A stretch of DNA of 13,021 nt. Origin: Nitrososphaera sp. (GTDB lineage: Archaea > Thermoproteota > Nitrososphaeria > Nitrososphaerales > Nitrososphaeraceae). The translations under genes were made by a program, and so were the position numbers. The notes below the pieces were generated by a model. The model did not search any database. It saw only the letters and a list, made by a program, of their open reading frames with translations, and was not told the DNA's origin. Of the stretch, positions 5,194-11,858 are shown piece after piece (positions within the stretch are counted from its first letter, which is position 1; every line of letters starts with the position of its first letter). The stretch spans positions 1 through 13,021 of the forward strand of contig JAJPDY010000014.1 in the NCBI GenBank assembly GCA_023252395.1, read 5' to 3'.

Positions 5194-5778
5194 TTATGAT
5201 ACGTCCAGCGCTCGTGAGTGCTTGCGGGTGTGCGGCCTCTCGCCGGCAAACTTTCTCCTCATGTGCCCTGACGGCCTGCCGTGTATCAGCTCAAGGAACC
5301 ATGACTCATGCTCTATCTCTTCTTTCAGGATGTCTTTGGCAATGTCATAAGTAGCTGGATCTTTACCCATCGTCAGGTTGCACATCTTGTTCCAATTGAC
5401 AATGGCGCCCTGCTCTGCCGCCAGGCATTTCTTCAAGATTTCTTTTATGTTAGTTCTGGGCGTTGGCAGCTGGAGGAATTCGCAGCCAGACATCCTGACA
5501 AACTCTATCGCGTCGTTTGGCAGGCTTCCGCCAAGCTCGTAGATTCTCTGGATGCACGACTCAAAGTGGCTCAGGTCTTCAAGGCGCGCGTCTTCTATCA
5601 CGCCCTTGATGCCTTCGCCTTCAAGGCCGGTGCAGTGCGCGCGCAGGTTGGTGAAATAATAGTATGCGGTAAATTCCACTGATGCGTTAGACACCAGCCC
5701 CTTGACTATTTCGTCGATGTTGGCACCATTCTGCTTTAGCACGTTTATCCCCACCACGTTAATTTTTTCTTCTGACAT
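5194..5778 (-). CDS. DPSL ferritin-like protein (Dps-like, iron/peroxide protection)
   Basis: A 194-aa Dps-like protein of the archaeal DPSL type, which forms a 12-subunit cage that uses peroxide to oxidise and store iron and so shields DNA. The family pattern is clear: SVEFTAYYYFTNLRAH (E35), IEDARLEDLSHFE (E68, H71), YELGGSLPND, AAEQ (E122), KEEIEHESWFLEL (E153/E154, H157) and the closing GRPSGHMRRKF. These carboxylates and histidines are the expected di-iron ligands. Cys99 (SGCEF) matches one cysteine of the DPSL pair; where I recall the Sulfolobus protein having the second, next to AEQ, there is Gly here, and Cys118 lies six residues earlier. The C-terminal tail is basic. It lies 49 bp downstream of archease but has its own TATA elements, fitting separate stress control. 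Confidence 0.92.
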   Translation of the reverse strand: MSEEKINVVGINVLKQNGANIDEIVKGLVSNASVEFTAYYYFTNLRAHCTGLEGEGIKGVIEDARLEDLSHFESCIQRIYELGGSLPNDAIEFVRMSGCEFLQLPTPRTNIKEILKKCLAAEQGAIVNWNKMCNLTMGKDPATYDIAKDILKEEIEHESWFLELIHGRPSGHMRRKFAGERPHTRKHSRALDVS

Positions 5779-5815
5779 AATCTTCTATACCACTTCTCTG
5801 TTCGAGAATGCACCC

Positions 5816-5832
5816 GTTTAAGTTTTTTTATA
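5816..5832 (-). promoter_or_regulatory. Promoter region of the DPSL gene
   Basis: The minus strand carries TATAAAAAAAC and CTTAAAC, either of which could act as TATA box, predicting leaders of about 23 or 15 nt. The region overlaps the end of the archease gene. Confidence 0.5.
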
Positions 5833-6253
5833 GGTCCAGCAGGAACCTTACCGTGGCGCTGCCACTTGCCTGCCTGATCTCCATCTCGTGGTACGTCACT
5901 GCCTTTATCTCCACCTTGTAGTGGTGCTTTTGGAGGTTCAGTTTTTCCCCCTTTGCGACTCCTTCAAGCGAATATCCATTATCTTGCTGGATCTTGACAG
6001 AAAATTCCGACATCACAATCCCGTCTGCCACGAGCAAGAGCATCACCTTGTCAAGCCAGTCAAACAGCAGCTCTTGCAGGTCATGGCCGCTGGCTTGTAT
6101 CCTTACCTCCCTGTCAGGCTTGACCCCTTTCAGGTCAATCATTGTGTCGTTGAGCGCCTTGGCGGCGTTTTCAAAGGCTTCTTCAAGCGTGCTTCCGTAC
6201 GCCTCAATGACTGCGTCTGTCATGTGGTCGAGATACCGGTAGCCGCCTGCCAA
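5828..6253 (-). CDS. Archease (RtcB ligase activator)
   Basis: A 141-aa archease, the small protein that guanylylates and recycles the RNA ligase RtcB and is needed for joining tRNA exons after intron removal. Family marks are the N-terminal GYRYLDHMTDAVIEAYG (usual form DHTAD), the helix LEEAFENAAKALNDTM, QELLFDWLDKVMLLL, the late motif KAVTYHEMEI and the closing RFLLDL with the conserved final Asp. Start is TTG 6253: a TATA box (TATAATAA on the minus strand, 6277-6284) lies 27 nt upstream, so translation begins at the very 5' end of the mRNA. It is divergent from hisS across 75 bp. RtcB itself is not in the window, but the intron-bearing tRNA at 3-133 is a natural client of the pathway. Confidence 0.95.
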   Translation of the reverse strand: MAGGYRYLDHMTDAVIEAYGSTLEEAFENAAKALNDTMIDLKGVKPDREVRIQASGHDLQELLFDWLDKVMLLLVADGIVMSEFSVKIQQDNGYSLEGVAKGEKLNLQKHHYKVEIKAVTYHEMEIRQASGSATVRFLLDL

Positions 6254-6276
6254 CGCCAGTCTGAACTAGGCGACTG

Positions 6277-6284
6277 TTATTATA
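6277..6284 (-). promoter_or_regulatory. TATA box of archease
   Basis: TATAATAA on the minus strand is centred 27 nt before the TTG start at 6253, fixing that start as leaderless. Confidence 0.7.
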
Positions 6285-6298
6285 CGTTCATCGCAAAA

Positions 6299-6306
6299 TC
6301 TAAATG
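6299..6306 (+). promoter_or_regulatory. TATA-like box of hisS
   Basis: TCTAAATG, preceded by an A-rich BRE-like CAAAA, is centred 26-27 nt before the GTG at 6329, predicting a leaderless transcript. Confidence 0.6.
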
Positions 6307-6328
6307 CTAACGCACTGCTGGCTACTGT

Positions 6329-7609
6329 GTGAAGCTAGAGCTTCCGCGTGGCATGCGTGACTTGGAGGCAGAAGAGTTTGCCAACATCAGCTATGTCAGA
6401 GACAAGTTCTTTGAAACCGCTAGGCTGTTTAATTTCAAGCTGATGGAGCCGTCGCCACTGGAGATGCTTGCCACGCTTGAAGCAAAGAGTGGTGCTTCAA
6501 TTTCAAACGAGATTTACGCTTTCAAGGACAAGGGCGATAGAGACGTCGCACTGCGCTTTGACCTGACCATCGGCCTGACGCGCCACGTCACTGCAAGGCG
6601 TGACCTAAAGATGCCTGCCAAGATAGCGGCATTTGCCGGCGTGTGGCGCTACGACGAGCCGCAGGCCGGCCGGTACCGCTACTTCCACCAGTGGGACGTT
6701 GAAGTTTACGGCCCGTTCAGCCAAGAATCCGACGCCGAAGTCATCGAGTTTGTCTCCATGTTTTTCAAAAAGCTTGGCCTGCAAGTCGTAATAGAGGTTA
6801 ACGACAGGCAGCTTGTCGAGCAGTTCATCAAGACAAAGCTTGGAATTTCAACCGAAGAGGCGATGCTTGAAATGTTCCGCGCAGTCGACAAGGTGCCAAA
6901 AAAGGGCGCGCAGGGAGTGCTATCTGAATACAAGGACAGGATAAGCCCTGAAAAACTGCAGGCACTGATAGAGTTATCGACGGTGAAAGGAACCGTCGAC
7001 GAAGTCGCAAGCAAGGCCGACGTCAAGGACCTTGCAAGCTGGCAGAAATTTGCCAGCCTCATGGACTCGCTCAAGTCAAGGAAGGTGGAAGGCGCGCGAG
7101 TCAACCTCGGGATCGTGCGCGGCCTTGACTATTACTCTGGCGTAGTCTTTGAAGCGTTTGACCCATCAGCCGACTCGGGGGCGCTCGTAGGCGGCGGAAG
7201 GTACGACAGGCTTACGGAAGCCTTTGGCAGAAAGGACATCGGCGCAACAGGCGTCGCCGGCGGAGTCGAGCGAATAGTGATGGCTCTGCAAAGGCATGGC
7301 ATACTGAAGCAGATTAGCAAGCCGCTGGTCTATGTCGCGTACGCTTCAGACGACGTCCGGGGCAGGGCGCTAGAGATTGCTTCGACACTTAGAAACGAAG
7401 GCATCATGACAGACTATGACATACTTGGCAGGGCACTTAGAAAGCAGCTGGACGACGCGTCGACAAAAGGCGCGGCATTCACAGTCATTGTTGCGCCAAC
7501 TGAGCTTGCTTCTGATAAAGTCACGGTCAGGTCAATGAAAGACGGCGCTGAAAATAACTATCCAATAGACATCTTGGCAGAAAAGCTGCAAGAAATGCTC
7601 AGAGCTTGA
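6329..7609 (+). CDS. hisS: Histidyl-tRNA synthetase
   Basis: A 426-aa class II aminoacyl-tRNA synthetase that charges tRNA-His. In order: N-terminal ELPRGMRDL, motif 1 region, ALRFDLTIGLTRHV (substrate loop), motif 2 around residues 104-128 (GVWRYDEPQAGRYRYFHQWDVE), the histidine-specific signature IVRGLDYYSG near residues 260-270, motif 3 with GGGRYDRL (about 288-295) and GVAGGVERIVMAL (about 308-320), then the C-terminal anticodon-binding domain (VYVAYASDDVRGRALEIAS...). Length is typical. The GTG start is set by the TATA box at leaderless distance. The 3' end overlaps the convergent hypothetical gene by 11 nt, so its last codons are transcribed from both strands. Confidence 0.97.
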   Translation: MKLELPRGMRDLEAEEFANISYVRDKFFETARLFNFKLMEPSPLEMLATLEAKSGASISNEIYAFKDKGDRDVALRFDLTIGLTRHVTARRDLKMPAKIAAFAGVWRYDEPQAGRYRYFHQWDVEVYGPFSQESDAEVIEFVSMFFKKLGLQVVIEVNDRQLVEQFIKTKLGISTEEAMLEMFRAVDKVPKKGAQGVLSEYKDRISPEKLQALIELSTVKGTVDEVASKADVKDLASWQKFASLMDSLKSRKVEGARVNLGIVRGLDYYSGVVFEAFDPSADSGALVGGGRYDRLTEAFGRKDIGATGVAGGVERIVMALQRHGILKQISKPLVYVAYASDDVRGRALEIASTLRNEGIMTDYDILGRALRKQLDDASTKGAAFTVIVAPTELASDKVTVRSMKDGAENNYPIDILAEKLQEMLRA

Positions 7610-7871
7610 TCATTGCCGCGCTCTTCATCTTGACTATCCCACTTGGCTTTTTTTCATACACTACCCTGACAACGAGGTCGGGCGGGTCGTAGCTGATGTA
7701 CAGGTCGCCGGTGCCTAGTAGCTGCAAATCATAGTTTATCTGGATCTTGTCTTCAGCTATGCCATTTTCTGCAAGCTTTTTCTTTGCCCTGTCTACAAGC
7801 TCTTGATCAGAAGTGTTTGGCGCCAGAAAGACCTTGGAAGCGCTTGCGGCATACTGCGACAGGTCGACCAT
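7599..7871 (-). CDS. Hypothetical protein, 90 aa
   Basis: I do not recognise this protein. It is soluble, with an N-terminal helical half (SDQELVDRAKKKLAENGIAEDKIQ) and a beta-rich second half (YDLQLLGTGDLYISYDPPDLVVRVVYEKK). No cysteine pairs or catalytic motif are visible. It lies 26 nt downstream of the two-TM protein gene on the same strand with no clear promoter between, so the two are probably co-transcribed. Its 3' end overlaps the end of hisS by 11 nt. Confidence 0.7.
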   Translation of the reverse strand: MVDLSQYAASASKVFLAPNTSDQELVDRAKKKLAENGIAEDKIQINYDLQLLGTGDLYISYDPPDLVVRVVYEKKPSGIVKMKSAAMIKL

Positions 7872-7897
7872 TTGGATGTCGAACAGCCAAGCGGCTA

Positions 7898-8281
7898 TTA
7901 ACTTTTGCTTGCCTTTGCGGCGGCAGAGCCCTGTGTGATGCCGACTACTCTGAACTTGTACTGCGGCAAGTTGCTGCGGTACATCCTCGCATAGCTTTCG
8001 GCAGCTTCGTGAGTAGAAAAGACCTGCCTGACTCCGTCAACAGACACCTTTTCGCCATACACGTCAATGATTTCCACGATGTACGACTTGGGTAGCTTTT
8101 TGGCCTGTTTGAGGAGCATAAAGACGCTCATTGCAAAAAACAACGCTGCGGCAATGAATATTATGGCAAATTCAAAGCCCCTCGTAAAGGCAAGGAACGG
8201 GCTGACGACGTAGTCATATAGCCACGAGTAGGTAAGCCCAAACGATTGCATTATGATAGCTGCAATTGTCCCTAGGAGCAT
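7898..8281 (-). CDS. Two-TM membrane protein, hypothetical, 127 aa
   Basis: The first 60 residues hold two hydrophobic helices (about 2-22 and 36-57: RGFEFAIIFIAAALFFAMSVFMLL), followed by a basic KQAKKLPK junction and a soluble C-terminal domain (about 64-115: SYIVEIIDVYGEKVSVDGVRQVFSTHEAAESYARMYRS...FRVVGI). The strand-helix-strand pattern with 'HEAAESYARMYR' loosely recalls small SPOR-like folds, but I would not assign that. No family is recognised. It is probably the first gene of an operon with the 90-aa hypothetical and is divergent from sdhA. Confidence 0.72.
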   Translation of the reverse strand: MLLGTIAAIIMQSFGLTYSWLYDYVVSPFLAFTRGFEFAIIFIAAALFFAMSVFMLLKQAKKLPKSYIVEIIDVYGEKVSVDGVRQVFSTHEAAESYARMYRSNLPQYKFRVVGITQGSAAAKASKS

Positions 8282-8290
8282 GTTATTGCT

Positions 8291-8301
8291 ACAGTACCTG
8301 T
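8291..8301. repeat. Inverted repeat ACAG-TAC-CTGT
   Basis: A 4-bp inverted repeat with a 3-nt spacer in the region between the divergent membrane-protein and sdhA genes. It uses the same CTGT/ACAG half-site as the one at 8334-8348. Confidence 0.3.
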
Positions 8302-8333
8302 CTAATCTTCAACCAAGATAAGGCTTTTGGTGC

Positions 8334-8348
8334 CCTGTTTAATACAGG
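8334..8348. repeat. Inverted repeat CCTGT-TTAAT-ACAGG
   Basis: Perfect 5-bp arms flank a TATA-like core (ATTAA on the minus strand), upstream of the minus-strand membrane-protein gene. This arrangement is plausible for an operator over a TATA box, but it is short and could be chance. Confidence 0.35.
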
Positions 8349-8443
8349 TTTTAGAGTAAACACGATTGCTTAAGAATCACCACGAGACAATAGGTGAAAA
8401 GATAAGATCACGCCTGCAAATAATACATGAAAGATATTTATGA

Positions 8444-8452
8444 GAATAAATT
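8444..8452 (+). promoter_or_regulatory. TATA box of the sdh operon
   Basis: GAATAAATT predicts transcription from about 8474, 8 nt before the TTG of sdhA; another AT-rich element, GATATTTA (8433-8440), lies just upstream. The leader contains the tiny frame ATG-CGC-TAG (8473-8481) directly before the TTG. Confidence 0.55.
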
Positions 8453-8481
8453 GCCCACCTGAAACAGAAGGGATGCGCTAG

Positions 8482-10197
8482 TTGGCTGACACTATTTCTC
8501 ACGATGTCTTGATAATAGGCTCCGGCCTTGCCGGGCTCCGCGCGGCAATATCCGCGGCTTCTACTGACAAGAACGTGGACATTGCAGTCATTTCAAAGGT
8601 GCAGGTGATGCGCTCCCACTCGGTGTCGGCAGAAGGCGGGACAGCGGCCGTCCTGTACGAAGAAGAGGGCGACAACCAAGAGTCGCACATCTACGACACG
8701 GTCAAGGGTAGCGACTTTCTTGCAGACCAAGACGTCGCCGAGCTCCTTGTAAAGAACATGCCGTATGAGATTTACCAGCTGGACCACTGGGGGATGCCGT
8801 GGTCGAGGCGCAAGGACGGGAGGATTGCCCAGCGCAAGTTCGGCGGTTACTCGTTTCCGCGTGCCACGTTTGCGCAGGACAAGGTCGGCTTTTACGAGAT
8901 GCAGACCCTCTACGACACCTGCCAAAAATATGACAACATTCACTTTTACAACGAATGGTTCTGCACCTCGATACTGCAGGACGGTGGCAGGTTTCAGGGC
9001 ATAACTGCGATTGAGCTAAAAACTGGCAACTTTACGATATTTCGGGCGCCGGCAGGAATCATTTGCACTGGTGGCGCCGGCAGGATTTTCAGCTTCTCAA
9101 CTTATGCGTTTTCGTCGACTCCTGACGGGCTTGACATGGCGTTCCGTGCTGGGCTTGCATTGAAAGATATGGAGTTTGTGCAGTTCCACCCAACGGGCGT
9201 CCTGCCGTCCGGCATACTCATTACAGAGGGAGCGAGGGGCGAAGGCGGATACCTTGTCAACAACAAGGGTGAGCGCTTTATGCAGAAATATGCGCCCGGC
9301 AAGCTAGAGCTTGCGCCAAGGGATGTCGTCTCCCGCTCGATGATAAAAGAGATCCAAGAGGGGAGAGGTTTCAAGCACGAGACGGGCGTCGACTGCCTGA
9401 AACTCGACCTGACGCACCTTGGTGCAGAGCGCATAAAGGAAGTGCTGGCCGGCATCAGGGAAATAGGGATCAAGTTCTCCGGCGTTGACATTATTGACGA
9501 GCCAATCGAAGTAAGGCCGGTCTGCCACTACATGATGGGGGGCATACACGCAAACATTGACGGAGCCACAGAGCTGGCAGGTCTTTGGACGGCTGGCGAG
9601 GCGGCGTGCAACAGCACGCACGGCGCAAACAGGCTGGGCGCCAACTCGACATCCGAGTGCATCGTATGGGGAAGGATAACCGGCGAGCTTGCCGCAAAGC
9701 ACGCGCTGGCGCACAAAGGCCAGACGTCAATCCAAGAGCAGCAGGTGCTTCAGGAGGAAAAGCGGATCTATGACGGCCTTTTCCGCGGCAGAGGAGACGT
9801 GAACCCCTACGAAGTGAGGAAGCAGATGACTGACACGATGGACGACAAGGCATATGTTTTCAGAAACGAGCAGGGGCTCACTGAAGCGCTGAAAAAGATA
9901 AGGGAGCTAAAGGCGTCAATGTGGAAGCACGTCGACGACAAGGCAAAAGAATACAATACCAACTTTGTAAACGTGATGGAGATAGACTCGATGCTGAGGA
10001 CTGCAGAAGTGGTGCTTGTAGGCGCGCTTAATCGGCGCGAGTCGAGGGGAGCTCACTCTAGGACAGACTACCCAGTCCGTGACGACACCCACTTTTTGAA
10101 TCACACTCTTGCATACTTTGCCGGCGACGGCGGTCCCAAGATGGCTTGGCACCCTGTCACGTTCACGCGCTATGCACCAGTGGAGAGGAAGTACTGA
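8482..10197 (+). CDS. sdhA: Succinate dehydrogenase flavoprotein subunit
   Basis: A 571-aa catalytic subunit that oxidises succinate to fumarate. The N-terminal Rossmann motif is HDVLIIGSGLAGLRAA (Gly 13-18). The covalent FAD site is His46 in RSHSVSAEGGTAA. Active-site elements are FVQFH236PTG, LITEGARGEGG and the H380-GANR384LGANS segment, followed by the C-terminal capping region with REHS-type RRESRGAHSRTDYP. Length is normal for the family. It starts with TTG at 8482; the FAD motif begins only eight residues later and the codon before is a stop, so no longer frame exists. The stop overlaps the sdhC start by one base. In this type of organism the enzyme would serve the TCA-type reactions and succinate formed in carbon fixation. 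Confidence 0.97.
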   Translation: MADTISHDVLIIGSGLAGLRAAISAASTDKNVDIAVISKVQVMRSHSVSAEGGTAAVLYEEEGDNQESHIYDTVKGSDFLADQDVAELLVKNMPYEIYQLDHWGMPWSRRKDGRIAQRKFGGYSFPRATFAQDKVGFYEMQTLYDTCQKYDNIHFYNEWFCTSILQDGGRFQGITAIELKTGNFTIFRAPAGIICTGGAGRIFSFSTYAFSSTPDGLDMAFRAGLALKDMEFVQFHPTGVLPSGILITEGARGEGGYLVNNKGERFMQKYAPGKLELAPRDVVSRSMIKEIQEGRGFKHETGVDCLKLDLTHLGAERIKEVLAGIREIGIKFSGVDIIDEPIEVRPVCHYMMGGIHANIDGATELAGLWTAGEAACNSTHGANRLGANSTSECIVWGRITGELAAKHALAHKGQTSIQEQQVLQEEKRIYDGLFRGRGDVNPYEVRKQMTDTMDDKAYVFRNEQGLTEALKKIRELKASMWKHVDDKAKEYNTNFVNVMEIDSMLRTAEVVLVGALNRRESRGAHSRTDYPVRDDTHFLNHTLAYFAGDGGPKMAWHPVTFTRYAPVERKY

Positions 10198-10634
10198 TGG
10201 AAGCAGATCGCAGTAACCGCGAAGGGCTGATGGGGTGGCTCAACCCTGGCCGCTATGGGTGGGAGCGCGTTTCATACTGGTTGCAGAGGCTGACAGGAGT
10301 TGGCTTACTAGCTTACTTTATCGGCCACGTGTTCGAGACAAGCTCGCTTACACAGGGTCCTGACGCGTGGGCCGCAATGCTAGAGCTCACGCAGACTCCG
10401 CTGGGACACACAATACTCTTGCTTGTAATCGGCATGAGCACCTACCATTCTGCAAACGGCATCAGGCTGATATTTGCCCATGGGGGCAAGGGGCTTGGCA
10501 AGCCGGGCAGGCCGGACTACCCCTACGACGCAGTTTCTCTAAACTACAGGCAGAAATCCGGGATATGGATAGCGCTGATACTTGCCGCAGTCGCGATGCT
10601 GTACGGCGCGTCGGTGCTCTTTGGAGGCGAGTAA
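10197..10634 (+). CDS. sdhC: Succinate dehydrogenase cytochrome b subunit SdhC
   Basis: A 145-aa membrane anchor with three hydrophobic helices (about 27-45, 71-90, 115-140). His84 in the motif YHSANGIRL matches the heme-b ligand motif of SdhC proteins (YHxxxGIR). The N-terminal NPGRYGWERVSYWLQRLTGVGL resembles the quinone-site helix, with Ser26 and Arg31 near where bacterial SdhC binds quinone. The start ATG overlaps the sdhA stop by one base (TGATG). The frame stays open 17 codons further upstream, but that part lies inside sdhA and is not hydrophobic. It pairs with SdhD to hold SdhAB on the cytoplasmic face. Confidence 0.9.
   Translation: MEADRSNREGLMGWLNPGRYGWERVSYWLQRLTGVGLLAYFIGHVFETSSLTQGPDAWAAMLELTQTPLGHTILLLVIGMSTYHSANGIRLIFAHGGKGLGKPGRPDYPYDAVSLNYRQKSGIWIALILAAVAMLYGASVLFGGE
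10623..10630 (+). promoter_or_regulatory. Strong Shine-Dalgarno site of sdhD
   Basis: GGAGGCGA, 7 of 8 bases like the archaeal consensus GGAGGTGA, lies within the end of sdhC and 5 nt before the sdhD ATG. It contrasts with the leaderless first genes in this window. Confidence 0.65.
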
Positions 10635-10635
10635 C

Positions 10636-10995
10636 ATGATGCTAAGAGAAAGCCAGATAATGAAAATACACTACATCACTGGCATTGCCGCGCTTTTCGT
10701 AGTGGCGGTCCACATCATGATGCGCCTGATAATGCCGTACAGCCTGAGCCTAGAATACGAAAACGTCATTGCAAATTACCACAACGTGCCATACCTTGTG
10801 CTGCTAGAATCGATACTGGTGCTCATTGCAATACACGGCTTTAACGGCCTGCGCATAATCCTGCTTGAATTGCGCCAGAGCAAGGCATGGGAAGACGGGA
10901 TCACTATCCTGACAATAGCTGCCATGATGGCAGTAGTTGCTTACGGGACGCGCACTATAATCATAGCCAATGGTTTTGGCTTGGGGTTTGAATAA
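10636..10995 (+). CDS. sdhD: Succinate dehydrogenase membrane subunit SdhD
   Basis: A 120-aa second membrane anchor with three helices (about 12-32, 52-75, 87-112). His67 in IHGFNGLRIIL matches the second heme-b ligand position (HxxxG) of SdhD proteins, and His26 lies in the first helix. With SdhC this makes a two-subunit heme anchor. ATG 10636 follows the sdhC stop by one base and is preceded by a strong Shine-Dalgarno sequence. The frame is open further upstream inside sdhC, but the extension is Cys/Arg-rich and not credible. Confidence 0.88.
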   Translation: MMLRESQIMKIHYITGIAALFVVAVHIMMRLIMPYSLSLEYENVIANYHNVPYLVLLESILVLIAIHGFNGLRIILLELRQSKAWEDGITILTIAAMMAVVAYGTRTIIIANGFGLGFE

Positions 10996-10998
10996 AAA

Positions 10999-11856
10999 AT
11001 GACTGAACAGGTAATTGAAAAAATAGAATCAATGGAAAAAAAGAGGGAGAAAGAAAAGCACGGAAAAGAGACGATTAGAAGCTCTGTAGTGCTCAAGATA
11101 TACCGCGCCAACAAGCGCGCCGGCGAGCAGCCGCATTACGACTCTGTCGAAGTGCCGGTGCAGCGCTGGACCACCGTGCTTGACGCGCTATTGCATGCAA
11201 AGCAGTACAAGGACCCGAGCATCGGCATCCGCTACTCTTGCAGGATGGCTTCGTGCGGGTCGTGCGGCATGAAGATAAACGGCATTCCGCGCCTTGCGTG
11301 CTACACCAAGGTGTCAGAGCTTGAAGGCAGCACCGTAACAGTCGAGCCCCTTGCCAATTTCCCGCACATACGCGACTTGGTCACCGACTTTGCCCAGTTC
11401 TTTTCGCACCACCACGACGTCAAGCCGTTCGTGCAGAACGAGAATGCGGACATCAAGGACAAGAACAAGCTGTCCGAGTTCATGCAGAGCCCTGAAGACT
11501 TGGACAAGTTCCTGCAATTCTCGTACTGCATAAAGTGCGGGCTGTGCTATTCTGCCTGCCCTACAGTCGCGACTGACACAAAGTTCCCCGGGCCCCAGGC
11601 GCTTTCGCAAGCCTATCGCTACTTTATCGACAACCGCGACAATGCGACCAAGGACAGGATCAACATTGTAGATGACAAGCACGGCATCTGGCGTTGCCAC
11701 TTTGCAGGCTCGTGCAGCTCGGTGTGCCCCAAGGGGGTCGACCCGGCACTTGGCATCCAGCTGCTGAGAGGCCACATGCTCGGGTTTTCAAAGAACGAGA
11801 AAAAGATAGCCGACTTGCAGGACAGGCTAAGAAAAGACGAGGAAGCAAAACAATAG
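10999..11856 (+). CDS. sdhB: Succinate dehydrogenase iron-sulfur subunit
   Basis: A 285-aa electron-transfer subunit that carries electrons from FAD to quinone. The [2Fe-2S] ligands are C81, C86, C89 and C101 (CRMASCGSCG...AC). The [4Fe-4S] ligands are C176, C179, C182 (CIKCGLCYSACP). The [3Fe-4S] site is C186 with C233, C239 and C243 in CHFAGSCSSVCPKGVDP, with the usual crossed use of the last cysteines. An N-terminal extension of about 25 residues is very rich in Lys and Glu (EKIESMEKKREKEKHGKE) and not typical of bacterial SdhB. The start is 3 nt after sdhD. The next gene starts 2 nt after the stop. Confidence 0.97.
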   Translation: MTEQVIEKIESMEKKREKEKHGKETIRSSVVLKIYRANKRAGEQPHYDSVEVPVQRWTTVLDALLHAKQYKDPSIGIRYSCRMASCGSCGMKINGIPRLACYTKVSELEGSTVTVEPLANFPHIRDLVTDFAQFFSHHHDVKPFVQNENADIKDKNKLSEFMQSPEDLDKFLQFSYCIKCGLCYSACPTVATDTKFPGPQALSQAYRYFIDNRDNATKDRINIVDDKHGIWRCHFAGSCSSVCPKGVDPALGIQLLRGHMLGFSKNEKKIADLQDRLRKDEEAKQ

Positions 11857-11858
11857 CA

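Noticed and set aside
5308..5682. 124-aa plus-strand frame inside the DPSL gene
   Set aside because: It is antisense to a clear family member, with no promoter and no domain.
8282..8481. Small RNA gene in the 200-bp gap before sdhA
   Set aside because: I looked for C/D-box (RTGATGA...CTGA) and strong hairpin signals on both strands and found none beyond short inverted repeats and promoter elements.
9304..9853. Long minus-strand frames inside sdhA (136 and 120 aa)
   Set aside because: They mirror the high third-position GC of sdhA; Arg/Ser/Cys-rich sequence without any domain.
10146..10196. 17-codon N-terminal extension of SdhC
   Set aside because: It lies within the sdhA 3' end; the TGATG overlap start at 10197 gives a normal SdhC N-terminus.
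11694..11858. 55-codon upstream extension of the methyltransferase
   Set aside because: It lies wholly within sdhB, encodes a basic Gly/Arg-rich leader unlike methyltransferase N-termini, and TTG 11859 is the natural start of the family-like sequence.
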